Assembly: GCA_044506885.1 (NCBI GenBank)
Contig: JBIQKC010000065.1
Location: forward strand, 1-7,715
DNA: 7,715 nucleotides
DNA from: Croceibacterium_A sp044506885
Lineage (GTDB): Bacteria > Pseudomonadota > Alphaproteobacteria > Sphingomonadales > Sphingomonadaceae
Direction: 5' to 3'
Part shown: piece after piece, positions 1 through 5,547 of the stretch
How positions within the stretch are numbered: position 1 is the stretch's first letter
Layout of the letters: the number at the start of each line of letters is the position of its first letter
Translations under genes and position numbers: made by a program
The notes under the pieces: generated by a model
The model's database searches: none
Told to the model about the DNA's origin: nothing
What the model saw: only the letters and a program-made list of their open reading frames with translations

Positions 1-661
1 CGCCGTGGATGCCGACGCCGACTTCCATCTCGTCGTCGCCGATGTCGAAGATCGGCGTCCCTTTGGCGGGCGGGATGCAGCTGGTCAGCGCCACGCCCAT
101 CGTGCGCACGTTGTCGTTGACCTTCTTCGCGATCGCTTCGACCTCGTCGAGGCTCTTGCCCTGGTCGGCGGCGGCGCCGCAGGCCTTGATGACGAAGAAG
201 TTGCCGGCCACGCCGCGGCGGCCGACGGTGTAGAGGCTGTCTTCCACCGCGACGTCGTCATTGATCCAGAACTGGCGCGCGTTGATGCCTTCGGCGGTGG
301 CCATTTCGGTGGCCATGTCCCAGGCCATGCGATCGCCCTGGTAGTTGTTGACCAGCACCAGCACGCCGGCGTCGGAGGCGCAGGCCTTGATCGTTTCGTA
401 GCAGGCGTCGACCGGCGGGGCGGCGAACACCGCGCCCTGGCACGCGCCGGTGAGCATGCCGGGGCCGACGGCCATGACGTGCGCCGGCTCGTGGCCCGAA
501 CCCGAACCCTGGACGATCGAGACCTTGGCATTGTCCGGCCCGTTCTTGCGGACGATCATCTGGAATTCGGGGGTGAAGGTCAGCAGGTCCGGGTTGGCGA
601 GGGCGATGCCCTGCATGAACTCGGGCACGAACTGTGCGGGATCGTTGACGAACTTCTTCAT
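1..661 (-). CDS. dhaK: Dihydroxyacetone kinase subunit DhaK (C-terminus beyond left edge)
   Basis: This is the substrate-binding subunit of a two-subunit dihydroxyacetone (or related short ketose) kinase, working in the cytoplasm with DhaL. 220 residues are visible from an ATG preceded by a GAGAGGAA ribosome site. The DhaK fold is clear: GSGSGHEPAH at residues 52-61, NNYQGD at 105-110, DDVAVEDS followed by GRRGVAG near 141-157, and GVGIHG at 215-220. His57 and Asp110 match the acid/base pair of E. coli DhaK (His56, Asp109). His219 matches the histidine that binds dihydroxyacetone covalently (His218) and lies one residue before the window edge. The glycine-rich loop has Ser53 where GGGSGHEP is usual. 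It is the fourth gene of the operon, 28 nt after dhaL. The missing C-terminal part, about a third of the protein, should lie to the left. Family identity is firm. The true substrate could be another ketose such as erythrulose. Confidence 0.93.
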   Translation of the reverse strand, partial: MKKFVNDPAQFVPEFMQGIALANPDLLTFTPEFQMIVRKNGPDNAKVSIVQGSGSGHEPAHVMAVGPGMLTGACQGAVFAAPPVDACYETIKACASDAGVLVLVNNYQGDRMAWDMATEMATAEGINARQFWINDDVAVEDSLYTVGRRGVAGNFFVIKACGAAADQGKSLDEVEAIAKKVNDNVRTMGVALTSCIPPAKGTPIFDIGDDEMEVGVGIHG

Positions 662-689
662 GGGTAATTCCTCTCCCTTGGCGATATGG

Positions 690-1364
690 TCAGGCGGTGG
701 CTTTGGCGACTTCGGGCGCGGTCGGCGTCCGTTCGACGCCGTTTTGCTTGCACCAGTCTTGCAGGATCGTGGCGATGGCGACGATGCCCGGATCGGGCGT
801 GTTCGCGCTACGCTCCCCCACCTGGCTGGCGCGGCCGCGATGGGCGACGAGGTTGCGCGTCTCGTCCACGGCATTGTCGGCCACTTGCGCGGCGTCCTTC
901 AGCGCCGCCGTGGTGTCGCCGCCGGCCGCGTGTTCCTTGAGCTTCTCGTGCACCGGAATCAGCGCGTCGAGCAGCGTCTTGTCGCCGAGCTTCGCGCCGC
1001 CGCGCGCCTGGATGCCCTCGATCGCCGAACCGAGCATGTCGGCAAGGTCCTGGAGCGCGATCTCGGTCTTGCCGCGCGTCAGCATCGCCGCCTTCATGAA
1101 GCCGGTGCCCCAGATCGGGCCCGAGCTGCCGCCGACGTGCTTGGACACGATCATCGAGATCTTGAGCAGCAGCGCGCCGATGTCGGTCTTGGGAATATCG
1201 TCCCATTCGGCCTCGATCTGGCGGAAGCCGGTGGCGAGCGAGGTGCCGAAATCGCCGTCGCCGGCGAGGCCGTCGAGATCGGCGAAATAGTGTTCGTTCC
1301 TGAGCACGGTCTGGCAGGTCGTGCGAATCGCCTGCTCGACCTGGCCCTGCGAAATCTCAGCCAT
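690..1364 (-). CDS. dhaL: Dihydroxyacetone kinase nucleotide-binding subunit DhaL
   Basis: This 224-residue protein is the nucleotide-binding partner of DhaK, a helical-barrel protein that holds ATP or ADP with two Mg ions. Visible family motifs are LDGLAGDGDFG (30-40), whose Asp31, Asp36 and Asp38 match the Mg ligands of E. coli DhaL; GGSSGPIWG (78-86), the phosphate-binding loop; GDKT (127-130); GRASQVGERS (177-186); and DPG (191-193). Length is normal for DhaL (about 210). The residue after the last Mg-binding Asp is Phe39, where PTS-type DhaL normally has His (GDxDHG); ATP-dependent kinases vary there. No DhaM phosphotransfer subunit is seen. The ATG lies 12 nt beyond the phosphatase stop codon, which overlaps the GAGGAG ribosome site, so translation is probably coupled. 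Whether phosphate comes from ATP or the PTS cannot be settled here. Confidence 0.92.
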   Translation of the reverse strand: MAEISQGQVEQAIRTTCQTVLRNEHYFADLDGLAGDGDFGTSLATGFRQIEAEWDDIPKTDIGALLLKISMIVSKHVGGSSGPIWGTGFMKAAMLTRGKTEIALQDLADMLGSAIEGIQARGGAKLGDKTLLDALIPVHEKLKEHAAGGDTTAALKDAAQVADNAVDETRNLVAHRGRASQVGERSANTPDPGIVAIATILQDWCKQNGVERTPTAPEVAKATA

Positions 1365-1376
1365 TCATGCTTCTCC

Positions 1377-2102
1377 TCAGGCCGCCGTCGCGGCGGCCAG
1401 CTCGCCCAGATCGGCGAGCCTGACATTGACATTCGGATCGTCGCCCAGCTCCGGCACGACCTTGACCGCGCCGGTGAAATCCTCGTCCGCGGTGTAGGTG
1501 CTGACGGTGATGAGCGTCGGCAGGCCCGCGCCGGTGGCGGCGAGGAGGCCGTTGCGGCTGTCCTCGATCACCATGCATTCGTGCGTGGGCAGGCCGAGCG
1601 ACTTTTTCGCCAGCTCGTAGATTTCCGGATCGGGCTTCTTCTTCGAGACCACGTCGCCGGCATGGACGAACTCGAACGCGGCCTTGCGCTCCGGCCCGAA
1701 CAGGTCGAGCACCGCGTCGATGAACTTCGGGTTGGACGTGGTGCACACGCCCAGCCGCACGCCCGCCGTCATCGCCTCGTCGACGATGCGCAGCACGCCG
1801 GGGCGGACCGGCAGGCCGGCGACCAGCTCCGAGGTGATCCGGGTCTTGGTCTTGTGCAGTTCGACGATCAGATCGTCCTTCGCTTCGGCCGTGTCCGCTC
1901 CGGCGGGCCAGCCGTATTCGTCGAAATAGGCCCGCATCCGCTCCTTGCCGCCGGCGACAAGCAGCAGCTTGCCGTAGAGATCGACGTCCCATTCGGCCTC
2001 GATGCCCATCTCCTTGAACGCCAGGTTGAAACCGACACGGTGCGCGTCGCGCTCGGTATCCACGAGCACGCCGTCGCAATCGAAAATCAGCGCCTTGATC
2101 AT
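1377..2102 (-). CDS. CbbY-like HAD-superfamily sugar-phosphate phosphatase
   Basis: This 241-residue cytoplasmic enzyme belongs to HAD subfamily IA. The catalytic motif FDCDGVLVDTE (7-17) supplies nucleophile Asp8 and acid/base Asp10. Motif II is CTTSN (120-124), motif III is the lysine in SKKKPDP (153-159), and motif IV is IEDSRNG (179-185). An alpha-helical cap lies at about 18-95. The pattern FDCDGVLVDTERDAHR, the TTS motif and the C-terminal YTADEDFTGA stretch resemble CbbY, the xylulose-1,5-bisphosphate phosphatase, more than phosphoglycolate phosphatase or beta-phosphoglucomutase. No Rubisco gene is in view, so a role in clearing a Rubisco inhibitor is not implied. A sugar-phosphate substrate made by the neighbouring aldolase or kinase is more likely. 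It starts 14 nt after the aldolase stop. Family call firm; substrate inferred. Confidence 0.88.
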   Translation of the reverse strand: MIKALIFDCDGVLVDTERDAHRVGFNLAFKEMGIEAEWDVDLYGKLLLVAGGKERMRAYFDEYGWPAGADTAEAKDDLIVELHKTKTRITSELVAGLPVRPGVLRIVDEAMTAGVRLGVCTTSNPKFIDAVLDLFGPERKAAFEFVHAGDVVSKKKPDPEIYELAKKSLGLPTHECMVIEDSRNGLLAATGAGLPTLITVSTYTADEDFTGAVKVVPELGDDPNVNVRLADLGELAAATAA

Positions 2103-2116
2103 CCTTCCCGCGCTCC

Positions 2117-2995
2117 TCAGGCCGCCTTGGCGAGGAACGAAGGCGCGCGGTCCTTGCCGCCGAACTTCTCGATGAAGCCGCCGAACAGCGCCTTGCACGC
2201 CTGGTACTGCGCGTCGATCACCCGCAGCGGTTCGTAGTCCTTCGGGTTGTCCTGGTGATACTTGACGAAGCTGTCGACGAACACGTGCTTGAGGTTGGTG
2301 GAGATGTTCACCTTGGCCGCGCCGCCCGCGATCGCCCTGGCGAAAGTATCGTCCGACAGGCCGGTGCCGCCGTGCAGCGCCATCGGCGTCTTCGTCAGCG
2401 TGTTGATCGCGTGAATGCGGTCGAAATCGACCTTCGGCTCACCCTTGTAGAACCCGTGCGCCGTGCCGACCGCGCAGGCGAAGGCGCTGAGATCCAGTGC
2501 ATCGCAGAAGCGCTTCGCATCCTCGGGATCGGTCAGCACCGAATCCTCTTCGGCCACGTGCATGTCGTCTTCGACGCCCATGATCTGGCCCAGTTCGGCC
2601 TCCATGCCCACGCCGTACTTTTCGGCGATGTCGCGCACGCGCTTCGACATCTCGAGGTTTTCCTCGAACGGGAGCGCGGAAGCGTCGATCATGATCGAGG
2701 TCCAGCCTTCGCGGGCGCAGGCCTCGATCATCGCCAGATCCTTGCAGTGATCGAGGTGCAGCACCACCGGCACTGCCGAATCTTCCGCCACCGTGCGGAC
2801 CCACGAGACGATTTCCCGGTGGCTCCAGTACTGGATGGTCTTGGCGCTGGTCTGGCAGATCACCGGCGCGTTCAGTTCCTCGGCCGCGGCGACCATCGCC
2901 TTGGTCGAACCGTAATCGACGAGATTGAACGCGGCGACCGCGTAGCCGTTGTCCATCGCATCGCGAAGCAAGGGTTTCATGTTTACGAGCGGCAT
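2117..2995 (-). CDS. Class II (zinc) ketose-bisphosphate aldolase
   Basis: A 292-residue metal-dependent aldolase of the fructose/tagatose-bisphosphate family, which reversibly joins dihydroxyacetone phosphate to an aldehyde. The active-site layout matches E. coli GatY almost residue for residue: HLDHCKD (80-86) with catalytic Asp82 and Zn ligand His83, GTAHG with His180, ALHGGTG with His208, and the substrate-binding KVNIST stretch with Asn230. AELGQ (133-137) is also conserved. Length fits the GatY/short FbaA group (about 285). The ATG at 2995 is chosen over an upstream in-frame one because AAGGAG sits 7 nt before it and the family N-terminus (VNMKPLL, then AVAAFN) begins there. It heads the operon, so its product chemistry probably defines the pathway. 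Fructose-, tagatose- or another ketose-(bis)phosphate cannot be told apart by eye. Confidence 0.93.
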   Translation of the reverse strand: MPLVNMKPLLRDAMDNGYAVAAFNLVDYGSTKAMVAAAEELNAPVICQTSAKTIQYWSHREIVSWVRTVAEDSAVPVVLHLDHCKDLAMIEACAREGWTSIMIDASALPFEENLEMSKRVRDIAEKYGVGMEAELGQIMGVEDDMHVAEEDSVLTDPEDAKRFCDALDLSAFACAVGTAHGFYKGEPKVDFDRIHAINTLTKTPMALHGGTGLSDDTFARAIAGGAAKVNISTNLKHVFVDSFVKYHQDNPKDYEPLRVIDAQYQACKALFGGFIEKFGGKDRAPSFLAKAA

Positions 2996-3002
2996 CGGGG
3001 GA

Positions 3003-3008
3003 CTCCTT
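3003..3008 (-). promoter_or_regulatory. Ribosome binding site fixing the aldolase start
   Basis: AAGGAG on the minus strand, 7 nt upstream of the ATG at 2995. It supports this start over the in-frame ATG at 3046, which would add 17 residues not typical of the family. Confidence 0.75.
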
Positions 3009-3014
3009 GAAAAG

Positions 3015-3051
3015 ATGCGTGGCGCATAGAGCGCGGACTGGCGCAATCCAA
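3015..3051 (-). promoter_or_regulatory. Candidate promoter and operator of the aldolase-DhaKL operon
   Basis: On the minus strand, TTGGAT (3046-3051) and TATGCG (3023-3028) are separated by 17 nt, each matching the sigma-70 consensus at three of six positions. A perfect inverted repeat, ATGCG-TGG-CGCAT (3015-3027), covers the proposed -10 and start site. The heptamer TGGCGCA (plus strand) occurs at 3020-3026 and again at 3039-3045, 19 nt apart. Together this looks like a repressor-type operator, though the promoter match is weak and the call is inference. Confidence 0.35.
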
Positions 3052-3170
3052 TACCCGCCGCGCCCGCCCGCGGCCACAGATAACGTCAACGATTCGCGGG
3101 CCTCGCGCCAGATTCCCGATAGGACCGGGCGGCGCAAGCCCGTGACGGCGGGGGTTCCATTTTAGCGCGG

Positions 3171-3199
3171 TTGACCGCTCGAGCCGAAATCTCCAAATA
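3171..3199 (+). promoter_or_regulatory. Candidate tRNA-Gly promoter
   Basis: TTGACC (3171-3176) is a good -35 match, followed after 16-17 nt by an AT-rich CCAAATA stretch as a poor -10. It would start transcription a few bases before the tRNA. The -10 is weak, so this is tentative. Confidence 0.4.
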
Positions 3200-3210
3200 G
3201 CGCGCCGCGG

Positions 3211-3284
3211 GCGGGTGTAGCTCAATGGCAGAGCAGAAGCTTCCCAAGCTTACGACGAGGGTTCGATTCCCTTCACCCGCTCCA
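3211..3284 (+). tRNA. tRNA-Gly(CCC)
   Basis: A complete cloverleaf can be drawn. The acceptor stem GCGGGTG/CACCCGC has seven perfect pairs; the D stem is GCTC/GAGC; the anticodon arm is GAAGC-TTCCCAA-GCTTA with anticodon CCC at 3243-3245; the T arm is GAGGG-TTCGATT-CCCTT; the discriminator is T (3281) and the CCA end is encoded (3282-3284). The outermost anticodon-stem pair is a G-A mismatch. It reads GGG glycine codons. It is the only plus-strand gene in the window. No copy of its 3' end was seen elsewhere here, so there is no sign of an integrated element using it as an attachment site. Confidence 0.97.
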
Positions 3285-3335
3285 GCGCCCCCTTCGGCGC
3301 GGTTGCCGCCGGCGGACGGCGCTTTCCCGTCCGCC
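3285..3335. terminator. Two GC-rich hairpins between convergent tRNA-Gly and the NTF2-like gene
   Basis: A small stem GCGCC/GGCGC (3285-3289 with 3296-3300) begins directly after the tRNA CCA. A perfect 9-bp stem GGCGGACGG/CCGTCCGCC follows (3311-3319 with 3327-3335, 7-nt loop). Neither has a T-tract on either strand, so they are not classical intrinsic terminators. Their position between convergent transcripts suggests a role in ending or processing both. Confidence 0.4.
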
Positions 3336-3352
3336 CTGCGGTCTGGCCCGCG

Positions 3353-4348
3353 CTATTCCTGTTCGCGCGTGGGCGCCACGTTGCGGTACTTTATCAGCCA
3401 CTTGCCGTCGACCTTCACCAGATCGTCCACGCCCTGACCGGCGGCCACCATGACCGGGGCGGTGGCGCTGCCGGCCTGGCCGCCGGTGCCGAACACCGTC
3501 TGGTGATAGTAGTGATAGCGGGCGGTGTCGGCGCCGGTGAATTCGAGCCACTGGTTCATCGTGAAGTGATGCATCTTGCCGAGGGTCGCGCCTTGCCCCC
3601 GCCGCTCGTCCTGTCCGGCGACGAGATCGGTTATCATCGCCGTGAGCGCATCGCGGCCCTTGACCTGGCCGAAGGCGCCGTCGGGCGTGAAGTTGGCGGC
3701 GTAGGCATCGGCGTCGTAGTTGTCGAGCGCGCGGTCGTAGCGCCACATCAGCGCCTCGATCGCCTCGCGATCCTGGTAGCGCTGCACCAGCGCTTCGGGC
3801 GTCATCGAGGGGGCCGCGGCCTGCGGCGCGGGGCCGGTGGGCAGGGTGGCCGGATCCCAGTGCTCGTCGGCCTTGCCGTCGACGAAGCGCCAGGTGTCGA
3901 ACCAGGTGGTGGTGTAGCTCTGGTCCGGATCGTCGGCATAGGGAATGCTGCGGACGAGCAGGACCGTCACGTAATCGCCTTCGGCCTGGACGGCGACGAC
4001 CGGGCTGGTCAGCTTGTCGCAGGTCGGCGTCGGCTTGCGCTGGGCGACGTTGAGGAAATAATGCTGCACCGCCTCCAGCCCGGAAGCCGCCAGCGGATTG
4101 TGCTGGATGTAGCGATCGGTCAGCCATTCGCCGGCGCGGTCCCACTGATTGCACTGCAACAGTTCGCGCATGATGCGCAGCGCCGCCTGCTTGTTGCGGT
4201 GAAGATCGGGATCCGAGCTGGTGAACAGCGATTCGGGATCGGGATGGGCCACCACGGGATCGCTGAGCGCGCGCATCTGCGCCTGGGCGGGCGCGGCGAA
4301 GGCGAGGGGGGCGGCAAGCGCGGCGAGCAAGGCGAACTTCAGTTTCAT
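3353..4348 (-). CDS. Secreted protein with two NTF2/SnoaL-like domains, function unknown
   Basis: This 331-residue protein starts with a clear signal peptide: MKLKF, a hydrophobic Leu/Ala stretch to about residue 19, and an AQA cleavage site near residue 23. It is therefore probably periplasmic. Residues about 46-166 resemble SnoaL-like proteins of the aldol-condensation/ester-cyclase type: a helical start, DRYIQHNP at 78-85, and TWRFVDGKADEHWDP at 152-166. A linker rich in Ala and Pro (about 168-182) leads to a second domain, about 190-325, resembling SnoaL_4: DREAIEALMWRYDRALDNYD at 193-212, then FTPDGAF, and VDGKWLIKYRNV at the end. Known members of these families include hydratases, cyclases and non-enzymatic binders, so the fold does not give a reaction. 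GAGAGGAA precedes the ATG at 4348. It lies 141 nt downstream of the LysR-family gene in the same direction, a possible regulatory link. Confidence 0.8.
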   Translation of the reverse strand: MKLKFALLAALAAPLAFAAPAQAQMRALSDPVVAHPDPESLFTSSDPDLHRNKQAALRIMRELLQCNQWDRAGEWLTDRYIQHNPLAASGLEAVQHYFLNVAQRKPTPTCDKLTSPVVAVQAEGDYVTVLLVRSIPYADDPDQSYTTTWFDTWRFVDGKADEHWDPATLPTGPAPQAAAPSMTPEALVQRYQDREAIEALMWRYDRALDNYDADAYAANFTPDGAFGQVKGRDALTAMITDLVAGQDERRGQGATLGKMHHFTMNQWLEFTGADTARYHYYHQTVFGTGGQAGSATAPVMVAAGQGVDDLVKVDGKWLIKYRNVAPTREQE

Positions 4349-4489
4349 GGGTGGTTTCCTCTCGTCTGTGCTGTTCGTCCGATACCTTGGCGGATTTGCG
4401 CCCGGCACGCCAGACTCAGTCCCGAAGGGCAATACCGCAATCGAGCCCGATCGGCTTCGTCACGGCGTGCAAAGCCGGCCCGTCCGAGT

Positions 4490-5368
4490 CTAGAGTCCGG
4501 CGCCGGCCAGCCAGTCGTGGAAGATTCGCACCGGCCGCTGATCGAGATCGACCGGCCGGCAGACGAACCAGTAGCTGTAGGGGCTGGCGACCTCGACGTC
4601 GTAGAGCTGGGCCAGCCGCGGATCGTTGTTCCGGGCGATATGGTCGTCATGCATGATGGCGATGCCGAGGCCCTGCGCGGCGGCTTCCAGGATCAGCTGC
4701 CCCGAATCGTAGTGGTCGATGGCCGCCGGCTGGAGCCCGCGAAGCCCCAGCGCGGCCTTCCATGCGTCGAAGCTCAGCGGCATGTCGATGTGGATGAGGA
4801 AGGTCTGCTCGGCCAGCGCCGCCGCGTCGGGCTCGGGCCCCAGCGCATCGGCCAGCGCGCGGTTGCAGATCGCGTGGACCGTATTGTGATCGAGCTGGAC
4901 CTTGTGGAAGCCGGCCGGGGGCTCGGTGGTCAGGACGATGGCGGCATCGAGCGTATCGCCGACGCGGTCGATCAGGTGCGGGCCGGTGTCGATGTCGATG
5001 TGCAGGCGCGGGTGCTGCTTGCGCAGTTCGGGCAGGCGAGGGAACAGGCGCTGGGTGCCGAACAGCGGCAGCACGCCGAGGCGCAGGCGCATCAGTTGCA
5101 GGTTCTCCGATTGCGCCTCCACCGCTATGGCCAGCGCTTCGAGGTGCGGCGCGACGGCGTCGTAGAACTGCCGCCCCTCGTCCGTCAGGCGCATCGCCTG
5201 TCCGGTGCGCGAGAACATCTTCTTGCCGGTGAACTCCTCCAGATTGCCGATTCGCCGCGACAGCGCCGACGGGCTGAGGCCCAGCTCGTCCGCCGCCGCG
5301 CGCGCCGAGCCGAGGCGCACCGTGCGCACGAACGCTTCGAGGGCGCGGAGGGGAGGAAGGCGGCGCAT
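4490..5368 (-). CDS. LysR-family transcriptional regulator, GcvA-like
   Basis: A 292-residue DNA-binding regulator. The N-terminal winged helix-turn-helix (about 5-63) shows the usual family pattern: LPPLRALEAFV, AAADELGLSPSALSRRIGNL with the recognition helix at about 31-42, and MRLTDEGRQFY. The effector-binding domain runs from about 95 to 288, and the C-terminal FHDWL is common in the GcvA-like group. Length is normal. The effector is unknown. The ATG at 5368 is placed where the family N-terminus starts; no clear Shine-Dalgarno precedes it, so translation may be weak or start on a short leader. It is read in the same direction as the NTF2-like gene that follows and is separated from glnA upstream by an intrinsic terminator, so it has its own promoter. 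Its targets may be the adjacent secreted protein, itself, or distant genes. Confidence 0.9.
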   Translation of the reverse strand: MRRLPPLRALEAFVRTVRLGSARAAADELGLSPSALSRRIGNLEEFTGKKMFSRTGQAMRLTDEGRQFYDAVAPHLEALAIAVEAQSENLQLMRLRLGVLPLFGTQRLFPRLPELRKQHPRLHIDIDTGPHLIDRVGDTLDAAIVLTTEPPAGFHKVQLDHNTVHAICNRALADALGPEPDAAALAEQTFLIHIDMPLSFDAWKAALGLRGLQPAAIDHYDSGQLILEAAAQGLGIAIMHDDHIARNNDPRLAQLYDVEVASPYSYWFVCRPVDLDQRPVRIFHDWLAGAGL

Positions 5369-5384
5369 CGGACTACTGTTGCGG

Positions 5385-5397
5385 CGAATGCAATTCG
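5385..5397. repeat. 13-bp palindrome just upstream of the LysR-family start
   Basis: CGAAT-GCA-ATTCG is a perfect inverted repeat that ends 16 nt before the start codon. It could be an autoregulatory binding site, because LysR-family proteins often bind short dyads near their own gene. It was found by eye; no binding consensus is known for this protein. Confidence 0.4.
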
Positions 5398-5429
5398 TGT
5401 CGAGAGCCGAACGAGGCTTCGCGGGAGAA

Positions 5430-5475
5430 ATCGGTTGCCTTCCACAGCCGCATCGCTGGCGGGCTTGCAACCGAT
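5430..5475. repeat. 9-bp inverted repeat with 28-nt spacer in the LysR-family leader
   Basis: ATCGGTTGC (5430-5438) is matched by its exact complement GCAACCGAT (5467-5475). It lies between the glnA terminator and the regulator gene, so it is either a pair of half-sites about 37 bp apart or the base of an RNA stem in the leader. The arms are longer than expected by chance in such a short gap. Confidence 0.45.
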
Positions 5476-5486
5476 GCCGCCGCGGA

Positions 5487-5523
5487 AAGGAAAAAGGGCG
5501 CCCGGATCGCTCCGGACGCCCTT
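5487..5523 (-). terminator. Intrinsic terminator of glnA
   Basis: On the minus strand a 7-bp stem (AAGGGCG/CGCCCTT at 5517-5523 and 5494-5500) continues, after one C/A mismatch, into a 5-bp stem (TCCGG/CCGGA) with loop GCGA. The transcript then reads UUUUU, CC, UUU, the expected U-tract. It lies 25 nt beyond the glnA stop, in the right orientation only for glnA. Confidence 0.9.
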
Positions 5524-5547
5524 CTTCTTGCGCCCTGTCCCCCCGGA

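Noticed and set aside
450..2237. 595-codon open frame on the plus strand
   Set aside because: It lies antisense to dhaK, dhaL and the phosphatase gene, all with clear family motifs. Its product is Arg/Gly/Asp/His-rich low-complexity sequence typical of a high-GC antisense frame.
2996..3046. Longer aldolase start at the upstream ATG (3046)
   Set aside because: It adds 17 atypical residues, lacks a ribosome site, and would overlap the candidate promoter; the ATG at 2995 has AAGGAG at good spacing.
3211..3284. tRNA-Gly as an attachment site for an integrated element
   Set aside because: No repeat of the tRNA 3' end, integrase or composition change was seen on either side within the window.
3225..3437. 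70-codon plus-strand frame starting inside the tRNA
   Set aside because: It begins within a perfect tRNA-Gly cloverleaf and ends antisense to the NTF2-like gene.
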